From Chthonomonas sp. UBA2391 (lineage in GTDB: Bacteria; Armatimonadota; Fimbriimonadia; Fimbriimonadales; Fimbriimonadaceae), in assembly GCA_002343825.1 (NCBI GenBank), contig DDSL01000150.1:500-8931 (forward strand): a DNA stretch of 8,432 nucleotides, given 5' to 3'. The translations under genes and the position numbers were made by a program. The notes beneath the pieces were generated by a model that was not told the DNA's origin, ran no database searches, and saw nothing but the letters and a program-made list of their open reading frames with translations. Below, one piece after another: positions 1 through 5,864 of this stretch. Position 1 is the first letter of the stretch; each line of letters starts with the position of its first letter.

Positions 1-105
1 AGAGTTTTTGGGGGGATCCACCGGAACTTTGGCGACGCTGCTGACCGGGGGGCAAACCAACAATCCGAACGCGGCAAGAGCAGCAAGAGTGGGAAGAACT
101 TTCAT
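1..105 (-). CDS. Secreted protein, N-terminal fragment (cut by window edge)
   Basis: An open frame reads leftward from an ATG at 105-103 to the window edge, giving 35 residues. The protein starts MKVLPTLAALAAFGLLV: one lysine, then a hydrophobic stretch of about 15 residues, then a plausible signal-peptidase I site (VSSVA before K26). This is a typical Sec signal peptide, so the product is probably exported. Mature sequence seen so far is only KVPVDPPKNS, too little to name a family. No strong Shine-Dalgarno sequence precedes the ATG. The gene is divergent from the GyrI-like gene and shares the 106-255 upstream region with it. The call rests on signal-peptide character and an uninterrupted frame to the edge. 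Confidence 0.6.
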   Translation of the reverse strand, partial: MKVLPTLAALAAFGLLVCPPVSSVAKVPVDPPKNS

Positions 106-255
106 CTAGGGTGTGGGACGTACGAGCCTGCTCGAACGTTACGCGACCTCGCCCGAACGGTGAACGGAGTCCGATCGTCAACGCCAGAAAACTCCTAAAA
201 AATGTTTGTTTCAGTCTACTACTTCTCGAATATTTATAGTAGAATAGAAACCGTT
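106..255. promoter_or_regulatory. Divergent upstream region with inverted repeat
   Basis: This gene-free stretch separates two divergent start codons. From about 190 on it is AT-rich, unlike the flanks. It holds a perfect inverted repeat, TCTACTA (215-221) and TAGTAGA (237-243), with 15 bases between the arms. Half-site centres are 22 bases apart, about two helical turns, as expected for a dimeric repressor or activator. A -10-like TATAGT (235-240) lies inside the right arm, about 16 bases before the GyrI-like ATG, so bound protein would block the promoter. I see no convincing -35 at 17 bases. A second small palindrome, CGAGC-CT-GCTCG, lies at 123-134. Confidence 0.35.
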
Positions 256-723
256 ATGAGCAATGTTGCTGCTGTCGTGGAGCTCGCGGAGATCCGCCTG
301 ATCGCGGTCGAACACAAGGGGCCTTACCACTTGATCGGGTCCGCGTTTGACAGAATTTTCACCTGGGCTCATCAGCACGGAGTCCCCATCGGCCGAGGCA
401 TCGGGATCTACAACGACGATCCCCGCGAGGTCGCTCCCGAGGACCTGCGGTCGCTCGCCGGAATGCAGGTTCCGGCCGACTACCAGTTGCCGGAAAGCGA
501 GCCGGAGGTCAGGATTGAGGTCATTCCGGCCGGCCCCTATGCCACCCACACCCACATTGGGCCCTATGAGGGGTTGCCAGCGGCTTGGCAAACCTTTATG
601 GCCCAGACTCTGCCCAATGGCGAGCCCTTGCCGCCGGGGATCTGCTTTGAGATCTACGAGAACGATCCCGACACGACCCCTCCGGATCAGCTGATCACCG
701 GGATCTATAACGCGGCCTACTAG
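256..723 (+). CDS. GyrI-like small-molecule-binding domain protein
   Basis: This is a 155-residue stand-alone protein of the GyrI/SbmC-like (AraC effector-binding) fold. The family signature appears twice, as expected for its two-fold SH2-like motif: EIRLIAVEHKGPY near residues 12-24, and IPAGPYATHTHIGPYEGL in the middle. It ends with FEIYENDP and a TGIY strand; the Glu near residue 132 is the one usually conserved in the ligand pocket. No DNA-binding HTH is present, so it is not an AraC/MerR regulator. Family members bind hydrophobic or cationic small molecules. Some hydrolyse cyclopropanoid genotoxins, and E. coli SbmC counters gyrase inhibitors; the ligand here is unknown. ATG 256 is chosen over an in-frame ATG at 202 because family homology begins just after it, its length is typical, and the longer start would sit inside promoter-like AT-rich DNA. 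The stop overlaps the convergent M23 gene by four bases. Confidence 0.85.
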   Translation: MSNVAAVVELAEIRLIAVEHKGPYHLIGSAFDRIFTWAHQHGVPIGRGIGIYNDDPREVAPEDLRSLAGMQVPADYQLPESEPEVRIEVIPAGPYATHTHIGPYEGLPAAWQTFMAQTLPNGEPLPPGICFEIYENDPDTTPPDQLITGIYNAAY

Positions 724-1871
724 AGCCGACCGGCGGGGTTCACTGGACGTCCGTTGACCCGGATCTCGAAGTGGAGGTGCGGGCCAGTGGAAAGGCCAGT
801 GGACCCAACGGCCGCGATCTTTTGGCCCTGGCGGACCCGCTCGCCGTTGCGAACAAAGAGGCGGGAGCAGTGGCCATAAAGGGTCGAAATCCCGCCGCCA
901 TGGTCGATCACAACCGTGATGCCATAGCCGCCGCGATAGCTGGCTCCAATCACGACCCCAGCCGCGGCGGCGCGGATCGGAGTGCCAGTAGGAGCGGCGA
1001 AGTCGATCCCGGCATGGAGGCGGCGCGTCCGGAGGACGGGGTGGATGCGGTAGCCGAAACCGCTGGAGATGCGACCATTGACCGGGCGAACAAATCTTCC
1101 GGTGAACCGAGTCGCACCTCCGGCATTGGCCATCTGATCCTGAATCCGTCGGATCTCGCGCTCGATGGACCGGCTTTCGGCGTCGAGGGCGTTGACTTCT
1201 CGCTGCAGAGCATTTCGCTCCATCTGAACCTTGGCCAGGATCCCGGCCTTCTCTTTGCGGACGACCTCTACCTCGGCCCGCTGTTCTTGTAGCGTTGCGA
1301 GCACGGTCTTCTGTTCTTGGACAGCCAAGAGTTGGTCGGCTCGGCGACGCTCGACCCTGGCTTCCGCGGCCTGAAACCTCTCGAAAAGCAGTCGATCGCG
1401 CTCGGCCAATCGTTCGAGAACGAACTTCCGAGCCGCGAGTTCACCCAGATCCTGGGCCGAGAGCAGGCCGATCAGACCATCTTGGTCTCCGGCGATGTAA
1501 ATTTGGCGGATGCGGCGACGGACGGCAGCGGTGACTTGGGCGAGTTCGTCCCGGGCCGCGCGCAAATCCTTTTCGGCTTCGATCAGGCGGGTGCGGAGCT
1601 GTCCGAGGCGCTCCTCGTTGTATTCGATCTTGCTATCGAGCGCGGTGAGGCGCTGGTCGACCTCTTGGAGCTGGCCCGATGCGACGGAGACTTCTTGTTG
1701 GGCTTCGCGCAGATCCTTGCGGACATCCGACTTTTCGCCCTCGAGTCCTTTCAGTTTCTGCCGAAGTCCTTGGACTTTCTTCTTCTGTTGGCTGGTGTTT
1801 TGGGCCAATCCGGGGGCGACCCAAGCCCCCAGCAAGAGCAGCGTTGCCCCCGCAAAGGCGAGCCACCTCAC
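720..1871 (-). CDS. EnvC/PcsB-like coiled-coil M23 (LytM) peptidase
   Basis: This 383-residue exported murein hydrolase is the third gene of the ftsE-ftsX operon. A signal peptide (residues 1-23, cleavage after GLA) is followed by a long, charged, alanine-rich coiled coil (about 24-245). The C-terminal LytM domain (about 260-383) begins FVRPVNGRISSGFGYR. Zinc and catalytic motifs appear intact: H286 and D290 (HAGID), H334 (YGH), H365 and H367 (HLH). In the family such domains cut peptide cross-links, and coiled coils dock on FtsX. E. coli EnvC, by contrast, has a degenerate site and only activates amidases. A GTG start at 1871 is chosen because it overlaps the ftsX stop (GTGA) and GGAGG lies 8 bases upstream. 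An upstream in-frame start at 1958 would add 29 residues that merely read through ftsX, giving a poor signal peptide. Periplasmic division or separation hydrolase is the likely role. Confidence 0.9.
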   Translation of the reverse strand: MRWLAFAGATLLLLGAWVAPGLAQNTSQQKKKVQGLRQKLKGLEGEKSDVRKDLREAQQEVSVASGQLQEVDQRLTALDSKIEYNEERLGQLRTRLIEAEKDLRAARDELAQVTAAVRRRIRQIYIAGDQDGLIGLLSAQDLGELAARKFVLERLAERDRLLFERFQAAEARVERRRADQLLAVQEQKTVLATLQEQRAEVEVVRKEKAGILAKVQMERNALQREVNALDAESRSIEREIRRIQDQMANAGGATRFTGRFVRPVNGRISSGFGYRIHPVLRTRRLHAGIDFAAPTGTPIRAAAAGVVIGASYRGGYGITVVIDHGGGISTLYGHCSRLFVRNGERVRQGQKIAAVGSTGLSTGPHLHFEIRVNGRPVNPAGRL

Positions 1872-2746
1872 CCCAGTTGCCTCCCCGAATCGCGCAGAGC
1901 AAAGAGCGAGCAGAGCACCCCATAGGCGGCCCCTGCCAGACCGAGGCCGAACATCCACGGGCCAAAGTTAAATCCGGTCTGGAAGCTCTGGGCGCTCAGG
2001 TTTGCGGCCAATCGCTGCATCCCAAGCACCGAACCACCGATCAACGCCCCCGCTAAGGCCCCACCTATGGCTCCTTGGAACAAACCCTCGATCACCATCG
2101 GGGCCCGGACTGTCGCCCGGGTGGCTCCGACCAATTGCATGATGCGGATCTCACGACGACGCGCGACGATGGTCAGCCGGATGGCGTTATAGATGAGCAC
2201 TCCGCTGGTGAGGAGCATCATTGCCCCAAGGGCAATCCCGACGATGTGAAGGGTGCGGAGACCATCCGCCACCAGCTTCTGTTGGTCGTTCTGATAACGG
2301 ACCCCATCGGGCTGGATGCCATCGAGCTTTTGAAGCCGAGCCGCCACCCCTCCAACCTGCTCCACGTCGGTGAGCTGGACGTGCAGGGAGTCGGGGAGCG
2401 GGTTGTCGAGATCCTTCGCGACCTGGGGATACTTCTTTTGGAAGTCCTTCCATCCTTCTTCTTTGGTCACCAACCGAACCGAGCGCACACCAGGAATCTG
2501 CCGAGCCTCGGCCAAGGATTGGGTAAGCACCTCTTGTTCGGCCCCATATCGAAAGAATGCGCGAACTGGGAGCCGTTCGCCGACTGCTTGAGCTGACCGC
2601 GAAACTTGAAGCCAAGTCAGGAAGAGGCCACCGAGCAAGAACAACGCAGCGGTTGCGGTGGAGATCGCGGCGAACGTCATCCAGCGGTTCCGGCGAAGCG
2701 CGGTGAAGGCTTCTCCGACCAAAAAGCCGAGTCGGTCAAACCACAA
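1868..2746 (-). CDS. ftsX: Cell division protein FtsX
   Basis: FtsX is the membrane subunit of the FtsEX complex, which passes ATP hydrolysis by FtsE to periplasmic peptidoglycan hydrolases. About 292 residues are visible with the classic layout: a basic cytoplasmic N-terminus, TM1 near 24-46, a periplasmic domain (about 47-167) carrying the family motif NPLPDSLHV, and three further segments near 168-190, 220-243 and 262-284. The conserved post-TM2 stretch (IVARRREIRIMQLVGAT) is present. Start choice is ambiguous. GGAGG (2753-2757 on this strand) is 6 bases before the TTG at 2746, but directly abuts an in-frame GTG at 2752, so TTG is preferred; the GTG version adds only two residues. It overlaps the end of ftsE by 11 bases (17 with GTG) and the next gene by four, implying translational coupling. 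Confidence 0.93.
   Translation of the reverse strand: MWFDRLGFLVGEAFTALRRNRWMTFAAISTATAALFLLGGLFLTWLQVSRSAQAVGERLPVRAFFRYGAEQEVLTQSLAEARQIPGVRSVRLVTKEEGWKDFQKKYPQVAKDLDNPLPDSLHVQLTDVEQVGGVAARLQKLDGIQPDGVRYQNDQQKLVADGLRTLHIVGIALGAMMLLTSGVLIYNAIRLTIVARRREIRIMQLVGATRATVRAPMVIEGLFQGAIGGALAGALIGGSVLGMQRLAANLSAQSFQTGFNFGPWMFGLGLAGAAYGVLCSLFALRDSGRQLG
1880..1884 (-). promoter_or_regulatory. Ribosome binding site of the M23 peptidase gene
   Basis: On the minus strand this reads GGAGG, located in the last codons of ftsX. It lies 8 bases before the GTG at 1871 that overlaps the ftsX stop, and it is the main reason for choosing that start. Confidence 0.7.
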
Positions 2747-3416
2747 GAGCACCCTCCTTTTGCATCCGGCCTCCCTGCATCCGCAGGATCCGGTGGGGGC
2801 AACGGTTGACCACCATCATGTCGTGGGTCGCCATGAGGACGGTGGTGCCTTTCGAGTTGAGCTCCTCCAGGATCTGGAGAATTTCGAGGCTGTGCTCGGG
2901 GTCAAGGTTCCCCGTCGGCTCATCGGCGAGGATCAGCGGAGGGTCGTTGATCAGGCTACGGGCAATCGCCACTCGCTGTTGCTCCCCACCGCTGAGCTGG
3001 TGGGGGAGGGCATCGGCGCGGTGCCCGATCCGGACTTGGTCGAGGATCCGGGGAATGGTTTGGCGCACCTCTCGTCGGCCCTTTCCGATGGCCCGCATCG
3101 CGTAGCCGACATTTTCCCAGACCGTCTTGTTGGGCAAAAGGGCAAAGTCTTGGGGCACGATGCCCATTTTTCGGCGGAGGAACGGGATGTCGCGCTCGGC
3201 GAGCTGTCCGATGTTTTCTCCATCGAGCCAGACCTCACCCGACGTGGGGGCGACCTCGCGATAGAGGAGTTTGAGGATCGTGGATTTGCCCGAACCCGTC
3301 GGCCCGAGCAAATAGATAAACTCGCCTCTCTCGACGCTCAACGAGAAGTCTGCTAGCCCCGTGACGAGATCGGAATATCTGACGCAGGTATTTCGGAATT
3401 GGATGAGCGAAGGCAT
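2736..3416 (-). CDS. ftsE: Cell division ATP-binding protein FtsE
   Basis: FtsE is the 226-residue cytoplasmic ATPase of the FtsEX complex, with the usual family length. All ABC motifs are in order: aromatic A-loop Y14, Walker A GPTGSGKST (38-46), Q-loop Q89, signature LSGGEQQR (141-148), Walker B LILADE (161-166) followed by PTGNLD, and H-loop H198 in ATHD. The FtsE identity, rather than another ABC ATPase, rests on its close match to the FtsE type (YREVAPTSGEVWLDG, then FLRRKMGIVPQDF) and on the adjacent ftsX. It is the first gene of the operon. No good Shine-Dalgarno precedes ATG 3416, and no clear promoter can be picked out. The start lies only 45 bases from the divergent membrane-protein gene, so its promoter probably lies within that gene's N-terminal codons. 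Confidence 0.95.
   Translation of the reverse strand: MPSLIQFRNTCVRYSDLVTGLADFSLSVERGEFIYLLGPTGSGKSTILKLLYREVAPTSGEVWLDGENIGQLAERDIPFLRRKMGIVPQDFALLPNKTVWENVGYAMRAIGKGRREVRQTIPRILDQVRIGHRADALPHQLSGGEQQRVAIARSLINDPPLILADEPTGNLDPEHSLEILQILEELNSKGTTVLMATHDMMVVNRCPHRILRMQGGRMQKEGALVV
2753..2757 (-). promoter_or_regulatory. Ribosome binding site deciding the ftsX start
   Basis: On the minus strand this reads GGAGG, inside the last codons of ftsE. It sits 6 bases before TTG 2746 and directly against GTG 2752. The spacing favours TTG as the ftsX initiator. Confidence 0.6.
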
Positions 3417-3461
3417 GGGCGGTAACGCGCCGGGACGAGCGACGGTAGGAGAAGTATTGGG

Positions 3462-4079
3462 ATGCTACCCGCTCAAGAGTCCCTGTCTACGAAAACAGCG
3501 CCCGTCCGAACCAAACCTCGGCGCCGACGGATGCTTCTCCGGTGTTTATCGGGGGTCTCTCGACGCCATCTGAAGGCTCGGGCTTGGCGTTGGCTCTGGC
3601 GGCAGTTGGTGGTCGAGCGGGCGCTGAAGTACGGGACCGTTCACCTGAATGGCTGGCTCTTCCCGATGGCCCTTTGGACGTGGATTCTGGGCCAGGACTG
3701 GGTTTCATTTTTGATCGTGCCGGGGATCTTTGGGCTGATTTCGGCCGCCATTTTGTCGCTGCTTGCAGCGTTTCAGCCGGACCTACAGCCGGGGGAGGTT
3801 CGGCATGGTCTGGTCTTTGCGACTCCTCGACCCCTCGGAGCGGCGGCGGTCCACGCGACCCTTTTCGTGAGCTTTGCCTCGGCCCTCTCCTTGGCCGTGG
3901 CAGGACCTGCAGTGGGCTGGTCAAGTCCGGTTGACGGCTTCTTACTCCGCAACTTCTGGATCAGCCCCCTCTACTTGGGCCTGAGTTGGATTTCGTGCTT
4001 CGCGGTCTGGTGGATCAGCCTGCGCCTCCGGCTCAGCTGGCTACTCGAGGATCATATCTTGGGTACAGGTTCATCATAG
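3462..4079 (+). CDS. Uncharacterised four-segment membrane protein
   Basis: I do not recognise this 205-residue protein. Its N-terminus is strongly basic (KPRRRR near 18-23, many Arg and Trp up to 50). Hydrophobic segments follow near 62-79, 80-104, 124-150 and 165-188, suggesting an integral membrane protein with four passes and a cytoplasmic basic tail. The C-terminus ends LSWLLEDHILGTGSS. ATG 3462 has AGGAG 10 bases upstream. ATG 3531 (residue 24) is an alternative that would leave more room for the divergent ftsE promoter, but it has no Shine-Dalgarno. The hydrophobic pattern and G+C like the flanks argue that the frame is real; overlapping frames on both strands give low-complexity Pro/Arg/Gly sequences instead. 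Its position invites, but does not prove, a link to the FtsEX machinery. Confidence 0.6.
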   Translation: MLPAQESLSTKTAPVRTKPRRRRMLLRCLSGVSRRHLKARAWRWLWRQLVVERALKYGTVHLNGWLFPMALWTWILGQDWVSFLIVPGIFGLISAAILSLLAAFQPDLQPGEVRHGLVFATPRPLGAAAVHATLFVSFASALSLAVAGPAVGWSSPVDGFLLRNFWISPLYLGLSWISCFAVWWISLRLRLSWLLEDHILGTGSS

Positions 4080-4282
4080 AAACTTTAATCTATTGAGACA
4101 TCTTTGTAGATTATTGGCGCATATGGGACTTGAGCAGGCCCAAAATCCCGAATCTTGTGACCGGAGTTGACCGTATACCAAGTAGACACCTTTTTCGAAT
4201 TTTCAAGAGCCCACGGATTTTCGGGTTGAGCCTACGAAGCCGCCGAGTTCAAAAAGCGCGCAAAACAAGAGTAAATCCGCAA
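4080..4282. promoter_or_regulatory. Gene-free leader of the low-G+C cassette
   Basis: This stretch of about 200 bases is AT-richer than the DNA to its left and contains no convincing gene. At its left edge is a perfect inverted repeat, TAATCTA (4086-4092) and TAGATTA (4107-4113), with 14 bases between the arms; it follows the membrane-protein stop closely. It lacks a T-run, so it is not a standard terminator and may be an operator. A TTGACC (4167-4172) resembles a -35 element, but I find no good -10 at the right distance. A TTG-initiated extension of the next gene from 4130 is possible but reads like non-coding sequence. Confidence 0.35.
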
Positions 4283-4990
4283 ATGCCATACAAATCACTC
4301 CCGTTGACCGAGGTGAACTTGCGCCTAGCCTTGCCAGGGTCCGCGCCGACCGAATCTTTGGTCTACCTCATGGACCTTCAGGCTGGAGTCGGCGAAGATT
4401 TCCAGGTCCTGGACGTCGTTAGGCCCGAAACTGTCCCGGGTTTTTCCGAATTTGAACCGGCAAGACTCTTTCTTTCCAAGTCCAGCCGGGAAGTGATCAT
4501 CTCCTGCTCGCCGAGGTTAATCAAAGCGAGTTGGATAGCATCGGGGACACCCACCAGCGCGACTTACCCTGGATTCGAGATCCTCTTCTCAGCAGTGATG
4601 AAGTTCTTGAGGGCGCGGCAAGAGCTGGTTGTCACTGAGGCGCACCATGCTTGCAATATCGAGTACATCAATCAATTTGACCTTCGGACGCTGTCGGTGC
4701 CTCTGCATGAGTTGCTCAAAATTCCCAATATTGAGGGTGTATCCTGGGAAGAAGTCCAAGAGTACAACGTTGCCTGGCGGAAAGATGGCATCGATCTTAG
4801 GAAGGTTCTGGCCCGCATTGGTGATCCTGGACTTGTTTTTCTTTCAAACGTCGTTGGCAGACTGAACTCTGACGGTTTGCCTCTTGAAGAATCGCTTCAC
4901 CTTATTCATAAAACTGCCATCGATCATTTCGAGGCATCGATCACCGCAAAGGGAGGAAAGATTTTTGAACGCCATGTCGACAACGCTTAA
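4283..4990 (+). CDS. TIGR04255-family protein
   Basis: The product is 235 residues and resembles the sporadically distributed TIGR04255 family, whose function is unknown. The order of motifs fits: an N-terminal PLTEVNLRL strand (residues 7-15), SPRLIKASW (76-84), YPGFE (95-99) leading into a helix, CNIEYIN (124-130) matching the family's characteristic E-x-x-Y-I-N strand, and a C-terminal LHLIHKTAIDHFEASIT helix (205-221). No signal peptide or membrane segment is seen, so it is probably cytoplasmic. ATG 4283 is chosen because the family start pattern follows at once; no strong Shine-Dalgarno is visible. It is first in a three-gene unit and overlaps the next gene by 17 bases. G+C is clearly below the flanks, suggesting acquisition. 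The family assignment is by remembered motif pattern, not a search. Confidence 0.6.
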   Translation: MPYKSLPLTEVNLRLALPGSAPTESLVYLMDLQAGVGEDFQVLDVVRPETVPGFSEFEPARLFLSKSSREVIISCSPRLIKASWIASGTPTSATYPGFEILFSAVMKFLRARQELVVTEAHHACNIEYINQFDLRTLSVPLHELLKIPNIEGVSWEEVQEYNVAWRKDGIDLRKVLARIGDPGLVFLSNVVGRLNSDGLPLEESLHLIHKTAIDHFEASITAKGGKIFERHVDNA

Positions 4991-5426
4991 TTCGACTCAA
5001 GCTAGGTATCGCCAAACCTCGACGATAAATGCCGCAGTTTACACGCAAGATCGCGAGGAGCAGCGAATAAACGAGTGGCGAAGAGCATCTTTTGAAACCG
5101 AATGGAAAGATCTCGATATTGACCGACTTGCCGACCAAAAACTCACGGCATCGGCCAGACGGTTCGTGGACGAACTGATCGTAGTACTTTGCGGGTTTTC
5201 AGTAAACGGAATCGGAGTAGATTTCGATGAAGGAGTGATCTCAGTAGTTGTGACCAATACTCCAACCAGAAAACAGTTGTACTTTGAATTTTTCCCACAG
5301 AAAATCATCGTTTCCAAGGTTGGTCCTGGAGTCCAAGTAATCGAACACCCGAGCAAGCTCTATGGTTTGCAAGAGTTAGTAGAGTGGATCGTCCAACCAC
5401 GAGAAGAAACCCAAACTCAGATGTGA
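4974..5426 (+). CDS. Unknown small protein, second gene of TIGR04255 cassette
   Basis: This 150-residue soluble protein is not one I recognise by name. It has a polar N-terminal helix region (residues 1-45), a helix around LTASARRFVDELIVVLCGF, then a beta-rich half: VDFDEGVISVVVTN, KQLYFEFFPQKIIVSKV and GVQVIEHP, ending with an amphipathic helix (LYGLQELVEWIV). This alternation of short strands with a final helix and W is seen in uncharacterised proteins I recall beside TIGR04255 genes, but that recollection is unverified. ATG 4974 overlaps the preceding gene by 17 bases. A TTG at 4965 with GGAGG 8 bases upstream (4952-4956) is an equally good start and adds three residues. The overlap implies co-translation with its neighbour. 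Confidence 0.65.
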   Translation: MSTTLNSTQARYRQTSTINAAVYTQDREEQRINEWRRASFETEWKDLDIDRLADQKLTASARRFVDELIVVLCGFSVNGIGVDFDEGVISVVVTNTPTRKQLYFEFFPQKIIVSKVGPGVQVIEHPSKLYGLQELVEWIVQPREETQTQM

Positions 5427-5432
5427 GTTCTC

Positions 5433-5864
5433 ATGGTCCAAGTCCTCGTCCGCCAAGTTTCTTCTAGGGATGAAATGACGCGAGACCGCGTGAGGCGATC
5501 TGTGTTCAAGCCTGGAAGAAATGATAGCGGCAATGGCTTATCGTTCCATCTCCTCGAAGCAGTAAGTCGGGAAGAATTGGCGAAGAGTATAGACGATTAC
5601 CTGCAGGTGTTTAAAGCCATCCGACAACGGACACATCTCCCCGGGTGCGCGGCGGTGAGCTATCCACTGAATCAAGACCTAAGTCGAAGTCTTCGCGTTC
5701 AACTCCAAGTAACCGAAGAGCCATATGGAAATCAACACTACGTTGTAATGCAAGAGTCTAGCGACGATCTCTGTCCGGACAAAAGCCATCAGCAACTGCT
5801 TGCCGAGGACGCAACATATAACATTCGATCTGGATTGGGCAAGCCACCAGAGGGCAGCACCTAG
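5433..5864 (+). CDS. Unknown small protein, third gene of TIGR04255 cassette
   Basis: This is a 143-residue soluble protein starting 6 bases after the preceding stop. The N-terminal part (VLVRQV, then RRSVFKPGRNDSGNGLSF and SREELAKSIDDY) follows a pattern I remember from small uncharacterised bacterial proteins: an L-x-R-Q-V start, an F-x-P...D motif, then G-L-S and a helix. The later VQLQVTEEPYGNQHYVVMQ would fit the final strands of that type with a conserved His. This is family-level recollection, not a search. No signal peptide, membrane segment or catalytic motif is evident. The last dozen codons (SGLGKPPEGST) are more G+C-rich, and the stop overlaps the convergent kinase stop within CTAG, so the C-terminus may have been reshaped at the insertion boundary. 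Confidence 0.6.
   Translation: MVQVLVRQVSSRDEMTRDRVRRSVFKPGRNDSGNGLSFHLLEAVSREELAKSIDDYLQVFKAIRQRTHLPGCAAVSYPLNQDLSRSLRVQLQVTEEPYGNQHYVVMQESSDDLCPDKSHQQLLAEDATYNIRSGLGKPPEGST

Noticed and set aside
123..140. LexA-like box upstream of the GyrI-like gene (CGAGCCTGCTCG, then AACGTT)
   Set aside because: The spacing and half-sites do not fit CGAAC-N4-GTTCG; calling it an SOS site would be driven by knowledge of E. coli sbmC alone.
202..255. Longer start for the GyrI-like gene at ATG 202
   Set aside because: It adds 18 residues unlike the family and would lie over the AT-rich promoter-like region and inverted repeat; family homology starts just after ATG 256.
1872..1958. Longer N-terminus for the M23 peptidase
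   Set aside because: The extra 29 residues lie entirely inside ftsX, break the signal-peptide logic, and ignore the well-placed GGAGG before GTG 1871.
3487..3924. Leftward frame opposite the membrane-protein gene
   Set aside because: The translation is low-complexity Pro/Arg/Ser/Gly with no domain, typical of an antisense shadow in G+C-rich DNA.
4167..4278. Possible insertion-sequence remnant (AGTAGACACC, then a short frame AYEAAEFKKRAKQE like an IS3-type OrfA)
   Set aside because: The frame is only 14 codons between stops, and no paired terminal inverted repeat or target duplication was found; chance resemblance is as likely.
4130..4282. TTG-initiated 51-residue extension of the TIGR04255 gene
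   Set aside because: The extension is rich in Arg/Lys with no pattern, no Shine-Dalgarno is present, and the family start pattern begins at ATG 4283.
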